Of a stretch of 24,288 nucleotides of DNA, positions 6,099 to 13,552 are shown one piece after another. Numbering within the stretch: the stretch's first letter is position 1; every line of letters begins with the position of its first letter. Below the pieces are notes generated by a model. The model ran no database searches. It was not told the origin of the DNA and saw only the letters and a list, made by a program, of their open reading frames with translations. A program made the position numbers and the translations under genes. Origin of the DNA: an uncultured Corynebacterium sp. (lineage in GTDB: Bacteria > Actinomycetota > Actinomycetes > Mycobacteriales > Mycobacteriaceae); assembly GCF_937999985.1 (NCBI RefSeq), contig NZ_CALLDG010000081.1, positions 1 to 24,288 on the forward strand, written 5' to 3'.

Positions 6099-6866
6099 TT
6101 AAGCGTCCAGGTACCTTTCCGGAATATCTAGAGCCACCAGGTCCTCCCGGGACTTGGTGGATTTTTCTAGCGCTACCTTCACCACGTGGCGCATCTGATC
6201 CTCGGGATCGGGGATGCGGCGCTGTTCGGACATCAGCACGGTCAGGATCTCCGGCTGATCCTTGAAGCAGTGCCAGACCACGGCGTTTGCCAGCGATTCC
6301 AGCACTAGGCCGCGTGGCTGCAGGGCCTGCTTCGGACGGTCGGCGCGCTTGCCGCCACCACGCGGACGGACGTGCAGATCCTGTTGTCCGATACCCACGA
6401 TGGAGCCGTCCTTGTTGTAAATAACGGAGGTATACGGCACGTTGCAGTAACCGTCCTCTTCGACGGTATCGGTGATCCAATTGATCAGCTCGGGCGTGAG
6501 GTCAACGTCCATGTATGCCCCACTGCGACCGGGCTTGAGGAATTGGAAGGTGCCGGTACGGGTCCAGGCCTCATACTCGGTGCCCAGGCGGCGGGCGATC
6601 AGGGTGCCGAACAGCACATCTGTCATAGAAAACAGCGTTCCGCCGAAAGCTGCGCCGTGCATGTTGGCGTTCCACCAACGCAGGTTCAGCTCGATGCGCG
6701 CGTGCTCCCAGTCTTCGGAGACGCGGGTCATCTTAATGCCGGAGCACAGCAGCGGTGGCCAGAGGTTCATCATGCGCCGCATGCGGTTCGGCTTCTCGAT
6801 CATCTTGTCTGCGAAGGCCGGTACTGCCTTCATTTGTGCGCGGTAAATCTTCTTCAGAGGTTTCAT
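6099..6866 (-). CDS. DUF4442 hotdog-fold thioesterase-like protein
   Basis: The 255-residue protein looks like the DUF4442/PaaI-type hotdog family, whose members include acyl-CoA thioesterases. The typical segment NANMHGAAFGGTLFSMTD near residues 67-84 covers the central helix start. A KPGRSGAYMDVDL strand and a charged C-terminal extension follow. The natural substrate is unknown. In a lipid-rich corynebacterium an acyl-CoA or fatty-acid role is reasonable but inferred. The ATG at 6866 has no clear ribosome binding site. A TAGCAT box ends 9 bases upstream, so the leader is probably very short or absent. It converges with the Rpf gene across a 26-base gap. Confidence 0.75.
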   Translation of the reverse strand: MKPLKKIYRAQMKAVPAFADKMIEKPNRMRRMMNLWPPLLCSGIKMTRVSEDWEHARIELNLRWWNANMHGAAFGGTLFSMTDVLFGTLIARRLGTEYEAWTRTGTFQFLKPGRSGAYMDVDLTPELINWITDTVEEDGYCNVPYTSVIYNKDGSIVGIGQQDLHVRPRGGGKRADRPKQALQPRGLVLESLANAVVWHCFKDQPEILTVLMSEQRRIPDPEDQMRHVVKVALEKSTKSREDLVALDIPERYLDA

Positions 6867-7025
6867 GATGCGTTTATGCTACCGCGAGACCGCCAGCGGC
6901 AAGAAGGTATGAAAGTATTCTCTTTTTATTGACGCCCTTACGCCCGCGCCGCCTCGCACGCGTGATCGAAACTTAGGGCGGATTCTCGCCGGGGCTGTCC
7001 GGGGCAATTGCTAGCGTGTTGGACT

Positions 7026-7823
7026 ATGAGCAAGAGGGTAAGTGGGCGTGTATCCGCCCGTGCAGCGGCGCTGCTAGTGGGCGTGAGTTTGCTGCTCGGT
7101 GGGTGCGCCGAGGGGGCGGAGTTCCTAGAGGGCGGAAGTTCGGCGTCACAAAGCTCGGAAGCACCGGTAGAACCGACCACAGAAACGGTGCCGGAACAGC
7201 CAGAACAATCCGAGCCCCCAGAGCAGCTAGAACCAGAGCAACAAGAGCAACCCGCAGCGCCGGAACGGTCGCTGCACCAGCAGAACTTGCTGGACCTGCT
7301 GGAGACGCTAGCAGTCAAGGGGCGCGCGCCGAAGACGGGTTACAGCCGCGACGAGTTCGGTCAGCGGTGGAAGGACATCGACCGCAACGGCTGCGACCAG
7401 CGTAACGACATCCTCGCGCGCGACCTCACCAACGTGGAGGCGCCGAAGGGCTGCAAAGTGCTCAGCGGTGACCTGCAGGATCCGTATACCGGCCAGCACA
7501 TCCACTTCGTCCGTGGGCAGAAGACCAGCCAGGCGGTGCAGATCGACCACGTGGTGGCGTTGGCCGATGCTTGGCAAAAGGGCGCGCAGCAGCTTTCCCC
7601 GGAGCGGCGCGAGCAGTTCGCCAACGATCCGATGAACCTGTTGGCCGTCGACGGGCCGTCGAATATGCAAAAGGGTGCGGGCGATGCTGCGACGTGGCTG
7701 CCGGCGAACAAGGGTTTCCGCTGCACCTATGTCTCCATTCAGGTGCGTGTGAAGGCGGAGTACCAGCTGTGGGTCACGCAGGCAGAAAAGGAGGCGATCC
7801 AGCGCGAACTCGGTCGCTGCTAG
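7026..7823 (+). CDS. Predicted lipoprotein with HNH-family nuclease domain
   Basis: The 265-residue precursor has a lipoprotein signal peptide with lipobox LGGC (Cys27). A disordered linker rich in Glu, Pro and Gln follows to about residue 80, then a DUF1524/HNH-type nuclease domain. The key segment VQIDHVVALADAW has Asp174-His175. It is followed by DPMNLLAVDGPSNMQKG and WLPANKGFRCTY, a pattern typical of secreted actinobacterial HNH proteins. Four further cysteines (123, 143, 233, 265) could form disulfides outside the cell. Such enzymes would cut DNA, perhaps for nutrient use or DNA processing at the surface; this is inference. ATG 7026 was chosen over TTG 7008 because a TAGCGT box ends 8 bases before it. 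Confidence 0.8.
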   Translation: MSKRVSGRVSARAAALLVGVSLLLGGCAEGAEFLEGGSSASQSSEAPVEPTTETVPEQPEQSEPPEQLEPEQQEQPAAPERSLHQQNLLDLLETLAVKGRAPKTGYSRDEFGQRWKDIDRNGCDQRNDILARDLTNVEAPKGCKVLSGDLQDPYTGQHIHFVRGQKTSQAVQIDHVVALADAWQKGAQQLSPERREQFANDPMNLLAVDGPSNMQKGAGDAATWLPANKGFRCTYVSIQVRVKAEYQLWVTQAEKEAIQRELGRC

Positions 7824-7830
7824 CAGCCCA

Positions 7831-8472
7831 CTACGAGGATGTGCGCAGAGGGCTTCCCAGTTGCCGGCCGCGAGGGCTGGAAACGCTGCGGTCGCCCGGC
7901 ACCCAAAAGCGCAGCAAGGCATCCGCGTTCTTTGTGATCCCAATGCGCTTGCCACGGGTGATCTCTGGGATAGTCGTGCGCGGGGTCAGGGTAAACGGGG
8001 CAGAAGTGGGCGAGGTATCGCCTGCACCAGAAAACACTTGATCAACAGCCGAACCATTAAGGTCCAAGTTCAAACCGAGTGCTGCGCCCAGATTTCCCGG
8101 GCCACGCGCTAGTGCTTCATCCGCGGGCTTTGGGCCGCGCCGGGCGCGGGCAATATCGAGCCCCTCGATTACTTTCCCTGCGCGCAGCAGTACTCCTCCG
8201 GCCTCGCCGTTGGGGCTGCAGACCAGGTTTCCGGCACGGTGGATGCCGTAGCTGGCATACACGTAGAGGTGCTGGGGAGGGCCAAACATAACCTCGCAGC
8301 GAGGGGTGGGGCCTTTGAAGGCATGAGAGGCTTCGTCTGCAGTCCCTAGATAGGCCTCGACCTCGGTCAACTCGATAGCCACTCCGCCGTGGCGCAAGAC
8401 CGCGCCCAGCAAAAGAGGGGCGACGACGTCGGCGGATTGAGTGAAATCGATTCTCTGTGCGCTTCGATCCAT
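7831..8472 (-). CDS. mpg: 3-methyladenine DNA glycosylase (Mpg/AAG family)
   Basis: The 213-residue protein matches the Mpg/AAG fold: TEVEAYLGTADEASHAFKG with the likely catalytic Glu39 and Tyr41, TPRCEVMFGPP, LYVYASYGIH, and RGPGNLGAALGL. It excises alkylated purines such as 3-methyladenine to start base-excision repair in the cytoplasm. The length is usual for bacterial members. No strong ribosome binding site precedes the ATG at 8472. A weak TTGGCG-18-CACAAT promoter would put the transcript start at or near it. It is divergent from metB, and the two promoters share a 169-base intergenic region. Confidence 0.88.
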   Translation of the reverse strand: MDRSAQRIDFTQSADVVAPLLLGAVLRHGGVAIELTEVEAYLGTADEASHAFKGPTPRCEVMFGPPQHLYVYASYGIHRAGNLVCSPNGEAGGVLLRAGKVIEGLDIARARRGPKPADEALARGPGNLGAALGLNLDLNGSAVDQVFSGAGDTSPTSAPFTLTPRTTIPEITRGKRIGITKNADALLRFWVPGDRSVSSPRGRQLGSPLRTSS

Positions 8473-8521
8473 GTAGCCATTGTGGTGCTATTGCCCTAAA
8501 CCCGCCAAGGTTGGCCCATTG

Positions 8522-8552
8522 TTGCCGAAAACTAGACTGCTTGGTCTATAAT
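8522..8552 (+). promoter_or_regulatory. metB promoter with McbR operator
   Basis: A perfect TATAAT -10 box lies at 8547-8552, with a possible -35 TTGCCG at 8522-8527 (19-base spacing). Overlapping the -10 is TAGAC-TGCTTG-GTCTA at 8533-8548, an exact match to TAGAC-N6-GTCTA, the published consensus for McbR, the corynebacterial repressor of methionine and sulfur genes. The leader to the metB ATG is about 80 bases. Confidence 0.85.
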
Positions 8553-8641
8553 CGTTGAAACGATGCGCACCGGGCTGTGATTTCCCGGCGCTGAAAAGCA
8601 CAAAGATGCGCTACCAAGCACTAGTTCGAAGAGGAGTTTCC

Positions 8642-9805
8642 ATGGCCCACAACACAGATGCCATCCATGCAGGCTACGAGCCCGACGAGTTCATGGGCTC
8701 CATCAACGTGCCGATCTACGCCTCCACCACGTTCGCCCAGAATGCGCCGAACGATCTGCGCGGAGGCTACGAGTACGGTCGCGTGGCGAACCCCACCGTT
8801 GACTCGCTGGCCCGCACGATCGCTGCCCTCGAAGGTGGTGAGCACGGCCGCGTCTACGCTTCCGGCATGGCCGCCACCGACCACCTGCTGCGCGTGCTGC
8901 TGCGCCCCGGCGACCACCTGATCATGGGGCATGACGCCTACGGCGGCACATATCGCCTGATCGCGTCCGTTTTCAAGGACTGGAATGTGGACTTCACCGT
9001 GGTGGACACCACCGACCCCGAGGCCGTCCGTGCGGCGCTGACCTCGAAGACGAAGCTGGTGTGGCTGGAGACCCCGACGAACCCGCTGCTCGCCGTGACC
9101 GACATCGCTGCCATCGCCGAGGTGCTCGCCGACGAGTTTGGTAATGACGCCCTTACGCGCCCGAAGCTGATCGTGGATAACACCTTCTGCAGCCCCTACC
9201 TGCAGCGCCCCCTGGATCACGGCGCGGACGTGGTGCTGCACTCCACCACGAAGTACATCGGCGGGCACTCCGATGTGGTCGGCGGTGCGATCGTCAGCAA
9301 CGATGCACAGCTGGACGAGGATCTGGATTTCCTACTCGGCGGCGCGGGTCCGATCGCCTCGCCTTTCGATGCCTACCTGAATGCCCGTGGTCTGAAGACC
9401 CTGGGTGTGCGGATGGATCGCCACTGCTCGAACGCACAGGCCATCGCGGAATTCTTGGATGAGCGGGAGGAAGTCGCCACCGTCCTGTACCCCGGTCTGC
9501 CACAGCACCCGGGACACGAGGTGGCCAAGCGCCAGTCCACCGGCAAGGGATTCGGCGGCATGATCTCCGTACGCTTCCACTCCGAGGAAGCGGCGCTGAA
9601 GTTCTGCCAATCCACCAAGCTGATCTGCCTGGCGGAGTCGCTGGGCGGTGTGGAATCGCTGCTGGAGCACCCGGCGACGATGACCCACCAGTCGGTTGCG
9701 GGCTCCCAGCTGGAGGTTCCGCGCGACCTGGTGCGCATCTCCATCGGCATTGAGGACCTGGAGGATCTGCTCGCAGATGTCGCGCAGGCGCTGGAGCAGC
9801 TTTAA
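8642..9805 (+). CDS. metB: Cystathionine gamma-synthase
   Basis: The 387-residue protein is a PLP enzyme of the Cys/Met metabolism family. It joins an activated homoserine ester with cysteine to make cystathionine in the methionine trans-sulfuration route. Visible are YGRVANPT near 45, ASGMAATDH near 73, ETPTNPLL near 143, the cofactor segment IVDNTFCSPYLQRPL near 177, and STTKYIGGHSD with the PLP-binding Lys204. ATG 8642 is supported by GAGGAG 5 bases upstream; an upstream extension of the frame to 8555 lacks family similarity. Length is normal. A cystathionine gamma-lyase role cannot be fully excluded by sequence, but the McbR box and close similarity to actinobacterial MetB favour this call. 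Confidence 0.9.
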   Translation: MAHNTDAIHAGYEPDEFMGSINVPIYASTTFAQNAPNDLRGGYEYGRVANPTVDSLARTIAALEGGEHGRVYASGMAATDHLLRVLLRPGDHLIMGHDAYGGTYRLIASVFKDWNVDFTVVDTTDPEAVRAALTSKTKLVWLETPTNPLLAVTDIAAIAEVLADEFGNDALTRPKLIVDNTFCSPYLQRPLDHGADVVLHSTTKYIGGHSDVVGGAIVSNDAQLDEDLDFLLGGAGPIASPFDAYLNARGLKTLGVRMDRHCSNAQAIAEFLDEREEVATVLYPGLPQHPGHEVAKRQSTGKGFGGMISVRFHSEEAALKFCQSTKLICLAESLGGVESLLEHPATMTHQSVAGSQLEVPRDLVRISIGIEDLEDLLADVAQALEQL

Positions 9806-9817
9806 ACTACTGGACTT

Positions 9818-10234
9818 ATGAAGTCCTTTTCTTCTTCCAAGTCCTTGACCGCACTGGCCACCGCAAGCGCCCTGACCATCAGCGCCGTCGCAGCCACCCC
9901 GGCGCAGGCTATCGCCCCGTCCGAGGGCAAGGGCTCCAGTACCGCCCCGATCACCCAGCCCGCCGACCCAGATTCCAACCCGAACAACCCGAAGGCCAAC
10001 AACGAAGGCTCCCTAGCCGGCAGCATTGAATCCGCGAATCCGGGCGCCGAATGGCTGCTGAAGACCTTCCCGCTGGGCAGCACGGATCCCGCAGGTTCCC
10101 TAGGAAAAGATGCACCGCCGATCGCAGGCATTCTGGCCTGGGTCGGCGGCATCGTAGGTGCGGTTGCCCTGGGCGCGGCACTGGTAGGTGGCTACCAGCA
10201 CGCCGTTCAGCAGGGTTGGATCCAACCGCTGTAA
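9818..10234 (+). CDS. Small exported protein with C-terminal membrane segment
   Basis: The function is not recognised. The 138-residue precursor has a signal peptide with probable cleavage after AQA near residue 30. A hydrophilic segment rich in Asn, Pro and Ser follows to about residue 70. A hydrophobic stretch, IAGILAWVGGIVGAVALGAALVGG, spans roughly residues 103-126, with a short tail QHAVQQGWIQPL. It could be anchored in the membrane or form a small oligomer. The ATG lies only 12 bases after the metB stop. A TAAACT box overlapping that stop and ending 9 bases before the ATG could give its own short-leader transcript. Otherwise it is read from metB. Confidence 0.7.
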   Translation: MKSFSSSKSLTALATASALTISAVAATPAQAIAPSEGKGSSTAPITQPADPDSNPNNPKANNEGSLAGSIESANPGAEWLLKTFPLGSTDPAGSLGKDAPPIAGILAWVGGIVGAVALGAALVGGYQHAVQQGWIQPL

Positions 10235-10236
10235 GG

Positions 10237-10253
10237 GGGCTAGGTGCTAGCCC
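10237..10253. terminator. Hairpin between convergent genes
   Basis: The arms GGGCTAG and CTAGCCC are perfectly complementary with a GTG loop, 2 bases after the stop of the exported-protein gene and 8 bases before the stop of the convergent gene. A bidirectional terminator is likely from position, but there is no T-tract. Confidence 0.5.
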
Positions 10254-10261
10254 GGTGCGGG

Positions 10262-11323
10262 TTAGGCGTCCTCGCTAACGCCGGGGTAACCAAGCTCGTC
10301 GAATACTTGCTTGACCTCGCCGGGCTTCGGGGCGATGAGCTTGGACTCTAGAACGATGTCCTTGTCCTTGTTGAAGATGAACACGATCGTGTTGCCCCTG
10401 TCCTTAACGTAGCCGGCGTATTCGTTCGGCTTGTCGTTCACGATCGTCGCGCCGCCGTCCTTGAATTCCTTCTCCTTGAGATCGATGTACTCCTTGTCGT
10501 TGATGAAGTCCACGTCCCAGTAGGCCCAGCCCGAACCTCGCACGCCCTTACAGTTCGCGCCGGTCATGTCGCGCTTCTCCTTGGAGGAGTCGTAGTACCG
10601 CAGGGTGAAGGTTCCGTCCTCGCACTTATTGACCAGGTCGTTGACCGTCTCAGGCATTGCATCCTTGTAGGTGGCGGGGAGGGAATCATCTGGCCCGCCG
10701 ACGTCGCCCCTTTTCGCGGCGGTGGAGGTTGGCGCGCTCGATGTTTCGGAGGAAGTGGACTCCTCGGAGCTTTCCTCACTGGTCTCCTCGGTGTTCTCTT
10801 CGGAGTTGTCCTCAGTGTTTTCGTCGGCACCCTCGGATTGGGAGGTCGAGGTCTCGTCGGAATCGGACCCTTCATCATCCTTGGCCAGCAGGAAGTAGCC
10901 GCCTACCGCCAGGGCAATAACGACAGCGAGGGCAATGATGATGCCGATAACCTTGCCGGTGCCCCCGCCACCTCCGCCGGAGTTGAGGTCTTGACCATAG
11001 GCGCTGGCAGCACCGCCAGCGAAGGGGTTCTGGCCCGGTTGGCCGGGCTGTCCGGGCTGGCCGTAACCGCCCTGGCTAAAAGGATTCTGGCCGGACTGAC
11101 CGTTTGCCCCAGGTTGGCCGTAGCCGCCTTGCGGGCCGGGCTGGCCATAACCCCCGGGCTGTGGCTGCTGTGCGCCGTATTGCTGGCCGCCCTGCGGCTG
11201 ATTCTGGTTCGCGCCCCACTGGGTGGTCTCGTCACCTGGGTTGGAGCCGTTGTTGAAGGGGTTGTTCTCCCCGTTATTGCCGCCCTGGTTAGGCTGGTTA
11301 TCGAATGGATTGTTGTTCGTCAT
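10262..11323 (-). CDS. Single-pass membrane protein with Q/G/P/N-rich tail (paralogue 1)
   Basis: This 353-residue protein has four zones. A low-complexity tail of about 120 residues is rich in Gly, Gln, Asn and Pro, with repeated GGYGQPG units. One transmembrane helix, VIGIIIALAVVIALAVGGYF, is at about residues 126-145. A Ser/Glu/Thr-rich linker follows to about 205. The C-terminal domain begins GDVGGPDDSLPATYKDAMPE and has two cysteines (NKCEDG and GANCKG) that probably form a disulfide. With no signal peptide, the tail should be inside and the C-terminal domain outside. It is a paralogue of the next gene upstream. The function is not recognised. The ATG at 11323 has a modest AAGGAC about 10 bases upstream. 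Confidence 0.75.
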   Translation of the reverse strand: MTNNNPFDNQPNQGGNNGENNPFNNGSNPGDETTQWGANQNQPQGGQQYGAQQPQPGGYGQPGPQGGYGQPGANGQSGQNPFSQGGYGQPGQPGQPGQNPFAGGAASAYGQDLNSGGGGGGTGKVIGIIIALAVVIALAVGGYFLLAKDDEGSDSDETSTSQSEGADENTEDNSEENTEETSEESSEESTSSETSSAPTSTAAKRGDVGGPDDSLPATYKDAMPETVNDLVNKCEDGTFTLRYYDSSKEKRDMTGANCKGVRGSGWAYWDVDFINDKEYIDLKEKEFKDGGATIVNDKPNEYAGYVKDRGNTIVFIFNKDKDIVLESKLIAPKPGEVKQVFDELGYPGVSEDA

Positions 11324-11390
11324 GAGGGGACAGGTCCTTAACTCTCTGGAAACGTCATTTTCTGGGTATTAGGGGCCTGGGAAACTAATA

Positions 11391-11414
11391 GCGCCCTCTC
11401 TGTGTGAGGGGCGC
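11391..11414 (-). promoter_or_regulatory. Imperfect GC-rich inverted repeat upstream of paralogue 1
   Basis: The arms GCGCCCTC and GAGGGGCGC pair over 8 bases with one bulged G and a 7-base loop. The repeat lies about 70 bases before the start codon at 11323, in the only stretch that could hold this gene's own promoter. A regulatory role is inferred only from position. Confidence 0.3.
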
Positions 11415-11500
11415 CTTCCCGCGGCGCTCGGTAGGTCGAATGGTCCGACCCCCGCGGGATGTTCCGTTTCGTTATTCTTCTACTGAACAAGGGGTGAATA

Positions 11501-11522
11501 GCGGGGGGATGAATCCCCCTGC
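11501..11522 (-). terminator. Hairpin after paralogue 2
   Basis: GGGGGA (11504-11509) and TCCCCC (11514-11519) pair around a TGAA loop. The stem extends to about 9 pairs including a G-T pair. It begins 8 bases beyond the stop codon of the gene ending at 11530. There is no clear T-tract, so termination is likely but not certain. Confidence 0.5.
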
Positions 11523-11529
11523 GATGAGG

Positions 11530-12540
11530 CTAAGGCTTCTCGTAGCCCAACTGGGTGAGGACCTCTTGCAGGGTGGACTCGTCTTCGAAGTACATCTTGG
11601 TTTCCATGGCGATGCCCTTCGACTTGTTCATGACGAATACGAACGGCTTGGAGTCGTCCATGAGGTAGCCCGCGAAGTTGTTCGGGTCATCGGACCAAAT
11701 CTCAGCGCCCTGTTCCTTCACGTAGTCGATCTCTTCGGGCACGAACGCCGCATCACTAACGAAGTCGACCTTCTTGAACTCCCAGGCGGAATCCCATACG
11801 CCGGTGCACTGCATGCCCTTGACCTTGCGGTTGTTATCGCGGGCCAGCTCGTAGCTGCCGTTCTTGCAGTCGTACACCAGTTCCTGCATCTTCTTGGGCA
11901 TCGCGTCGGCGTAGGTCTTGTCCATTGAATCATCCGGGCCGCCGATGTCGCCGGCCTTAGCGGGCTCCTTGGAGGAGGACGAGGTCTCTGAGGTGGAGGA
12001 TTCCGTGCTGGATTCAGAGGAGCTCTCGCTGGTCTCTTCCGACGAGCCAGACTCTTCGGAGCTCGACGAGGAGCTGGAGGCATCCGTGCTCTCTTCGTCA
12101 TCCTTACCCAGGAGGAAGTAGCCGCCAACAATCAGGCCGATTACGACAACTGCGGCGACGATGATGCCGATGATCTTGCCACCGTTGCCGCCGCCACCGT
12201 TACCTCCGGCGTTGCCTGGCTGGCCGTACGCGCCATAGGGCTGCGAGTTGAATGGGTTCTGCCCCGGCTGGCCCGGCTGGCCATAACCCTGCTGACCGAA
12301 ACCTTGCTGGCCATAACCCTGCTGGCCCTGCTGGCCAAAGCCTTGCTGGTTTTGCTGACCGTAACCAGACTGACCCTGCTGACCGTAGCCCTGCTGACCG
12401 TGGTTCTGGCCGCCCGGGAACTGCTGATTGCCGTAGCCCTGTTGACCAAAGGGATTCTGGGGCTGATTCGGATTCTGGCCTGGGTTGTTCTGGGAACCGT
12501 CTCCGGATCCGGGGTAACCGCCTCCGTAATTATTAGTCAT
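11530..12540 (-). CDS. Single-pass membrane protein with QGYGQQ-rich tail (paralogue 2)
   Basis: This 336-residue paralogue of the preceding entry has the same architecture. A tail of about 120 residues is built from repeated QQGYGQQG-like units. The helix IIGIIVAAVVVIGLIVGGYF follows, then a linker made almost only of Ser, Glu and Thr. The C-terminal domain starts GDIGGPDDSMDKTYADAMPK with two cysteines (YDCKNG and GMQCTG) matching those of paralogue 1. The C-terminal domains share clear landmarks (GGPDDS, DAMP, LV..C.G, C.GV, FAGY/YAGY, LGY) but differ widely elsewhere, so the duplication is old. AAGGAA 5 bases before the ATG at 12540 supports the start. The function is not recognised; a surface sensor or envelope role is only a guess. 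Confidence 0.75.
   Translation of the reverse strand: MTNNYGGGYPGSGDGSQNNPGQNPNQPQNPFGQQGYGNQQFPGGQNHGQQGYGQQGQSGYGQQNQQGFGQQGQQGYGQQGFGQQGYGQPGQPGQNPFNSQPYGAYGQPGNAGGNGGGGNGGKIIGIIVAAVVVIGLIVGGYFLLGKDDEESTDASSSSSSSEESGSSEETSESSSESSTESSTSETSSSSKEPAKAGDIGGPDDSMDKTYADAMPKKMQELVYDCKNGSYELARDNNRKVKGMQCTGVWDSAWEFKKVDFVSDAAFVPEEIDYVKEQGAEIWSDDPNNFAGYLMDDSKPFVFVMNKSKGIAMETKMYFEDESTLQEVLTQLGYEKP
12249..12450. repeat. Tandem degenerate repeats encoding GYGQQ-type units
   Basis: Within paralogue 2, short units such as CTGCTGGCCATAACC and CTGCTGACCGTAACC recur many times on the plus strand. They encode Gly-Tyr-Gly-Gln-Gln-type peptides on the minus strand. Such repeats are prone to length change between strains. 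Confidence 0.7.
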
Positions 12541-12563
12541 AAGAATTCCTTAAGGGTATGCCA

Positions 12564-12588
12564 TAACCTTTACTAAAGGAAAAGGTTA
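12564..12588. promoter_or_regulatory. Nested palindromes in divergent promoter region
   Basis: TAACCTTT (12564-12571) and AAAGGTTA (12581-12588) form a perfect 8-base inverted repeat. Overlapping it is the 13-base palindrome CCTTTACTAAAGG (12567-12579). It lies 24 bases upstream of the paralogue 2 start, on the side facing the divergent SDR gene. It could be a repressor site or a leader hairpin; the sequence does not decide. Confidence 0.4.
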
Positions 12589-12684
12589 ATGCATAGCTTT
12601 CTCTATTGCAGTGTTCTGCAGGGATTGCCTCCAACCAGAAGTAAATAGCCCCCGCTGTCTGCGCTGGTCGCTACATTGGAATTC

Positions 12685-13491
12685 ATGAGTTCTACTAATG
12701 CAGAGTCCACAAATGCACAGGCCACAAATGCACAGGCCACGCCCACCCCACCAACCAACTCCCGCGTCGCCGTCGTCACCGGCGCGAGCGCGGGCATCGG
12801 CGAGGCCACCGCTAAGCTGCTGGCCGCGGACGGCTGGCATGTGGTGCTGGCCGCGCGCCGTGCAGAAAAGCTAGAGCAGGTCGCGCAAACGATCGCCCAG
12901 GAGGGCGGCAAGGCTACGCCCCTTGTGCTGGATGTGACGGATAGGGCGTCAATAGATAACTTCACCGCAGCGCTTGCCGAGCTGACGGGCTCCAAGCTAG
13001 ACCTGCTGGTCAACAACGCAGGTGGCGCGCGGGGGCTCGACCCTGTGCTGGAAGCCGATCCGGAGGATTGGCGCTGGATGTTCGAGGCGAACGTGATGGG
13101 CACCCTGGAGGTCACGCGCGCGCTGTTCGATCAGCTGCAGGTTGCGGACGCGCCGCAGGTAATCAACGTGGTTTCCGTTGCCGGTCGCGGCGCCTACCGC
13201 GGAGGTGCGGGTTACAACGCGGCGAAGTTCGGGCAGACCGCGCTGACCGACGTGATGCGCATGGAGTTCGCCGAGGCGGGCGTGCGCGTATGCCAGGTCG
13301 ACCCGGGCCGGGTGGCCACTGACTTCAGCCTGAACCGCTTCAAGGGCGATGCCGAGCGCGCTGAGGAGGTTTACGCGGACAAGCTAAACCTACAGGCAGA
13401 GGACATCGGCGAGGCTATCCGCTGGATCGCGGATCGCCCCCGCCACATGGACGTGGAGTCCATCATGATCCGCCCGCTCGACCAGGTCTAA
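12685..13491 (+). CDS. Short-chain dehydrogenase/reductase (SDR) family oxidoreductase
   Basis: The 268-residue protein is a classical SDR. The cofactor loop TGASAGIG is near residues 32-39, NNAGG near 110, and the catalytic set is Ser in NVVSVAG with Tyr and Lys in YNAAK near 173-177. LAARR after the second strand suggests NADP(H) preference. The substrate is unknown. It resembles YdfG-type serine/3-hydroxy acid dehydrogenases in layout, but this is not firm. The first 20 residues are an odd low-complexity leader made of a repeated pentapeptide (STNAE, STNAQ, ATNAQ). ATG 12685 is chosen over 12676 because a TACATT box ends exactly 7 bases before it, suggesting a leaderless transcript. Confidence 0.85.
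   Translation: MSSTNAESTNAQATNAQATPTPPTNSRVAVVTGASAGIGEATAKLLAADGWHVVLAARRAEKLEQVAQTIAQEGGKATPLVLDVTDRASIDNFTAALAELTGSKLDLLVNNAGGARGLDPVLEADPEDWRWMFEANVMGTLEVTRALFDQLQVADAPQVINVVSVAGRGAYRGGAGYNAAKFGQTALTDVMRMEFAEAGVRVCQVDPGRVATDFSLNRFKGDAERAEEVYADKLNLQAEDIGEAIRWIADRPRHMDVESIMIRPLDQV
12707..12740 (+). repeat. 15-bp tandem repeat in SDR coding sequence
   Basis: CCACAAATGCACAGG occurs twice perfectly in tandem (12707-12721 and 12722-12736) and is followed by CCAC. A diverged copy lies just before. The unit length keeps the frame and adds the pentapeptide ATNAQ per copy. Confidence 0.8.
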
Positions 13492-13552
13492 AGTTTGGCG
13501 CTCGGGATCTCGGCGGGTCTGTCGCGCCGGGTTCACCCCGGTAACCAGGGTT

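Noticed and set aside
8621..9268. 215-residue minus-strand open frame opposite metB
   Set aside because: It is a shadow of metB, low in complexity with many Val/Gly/His residues.
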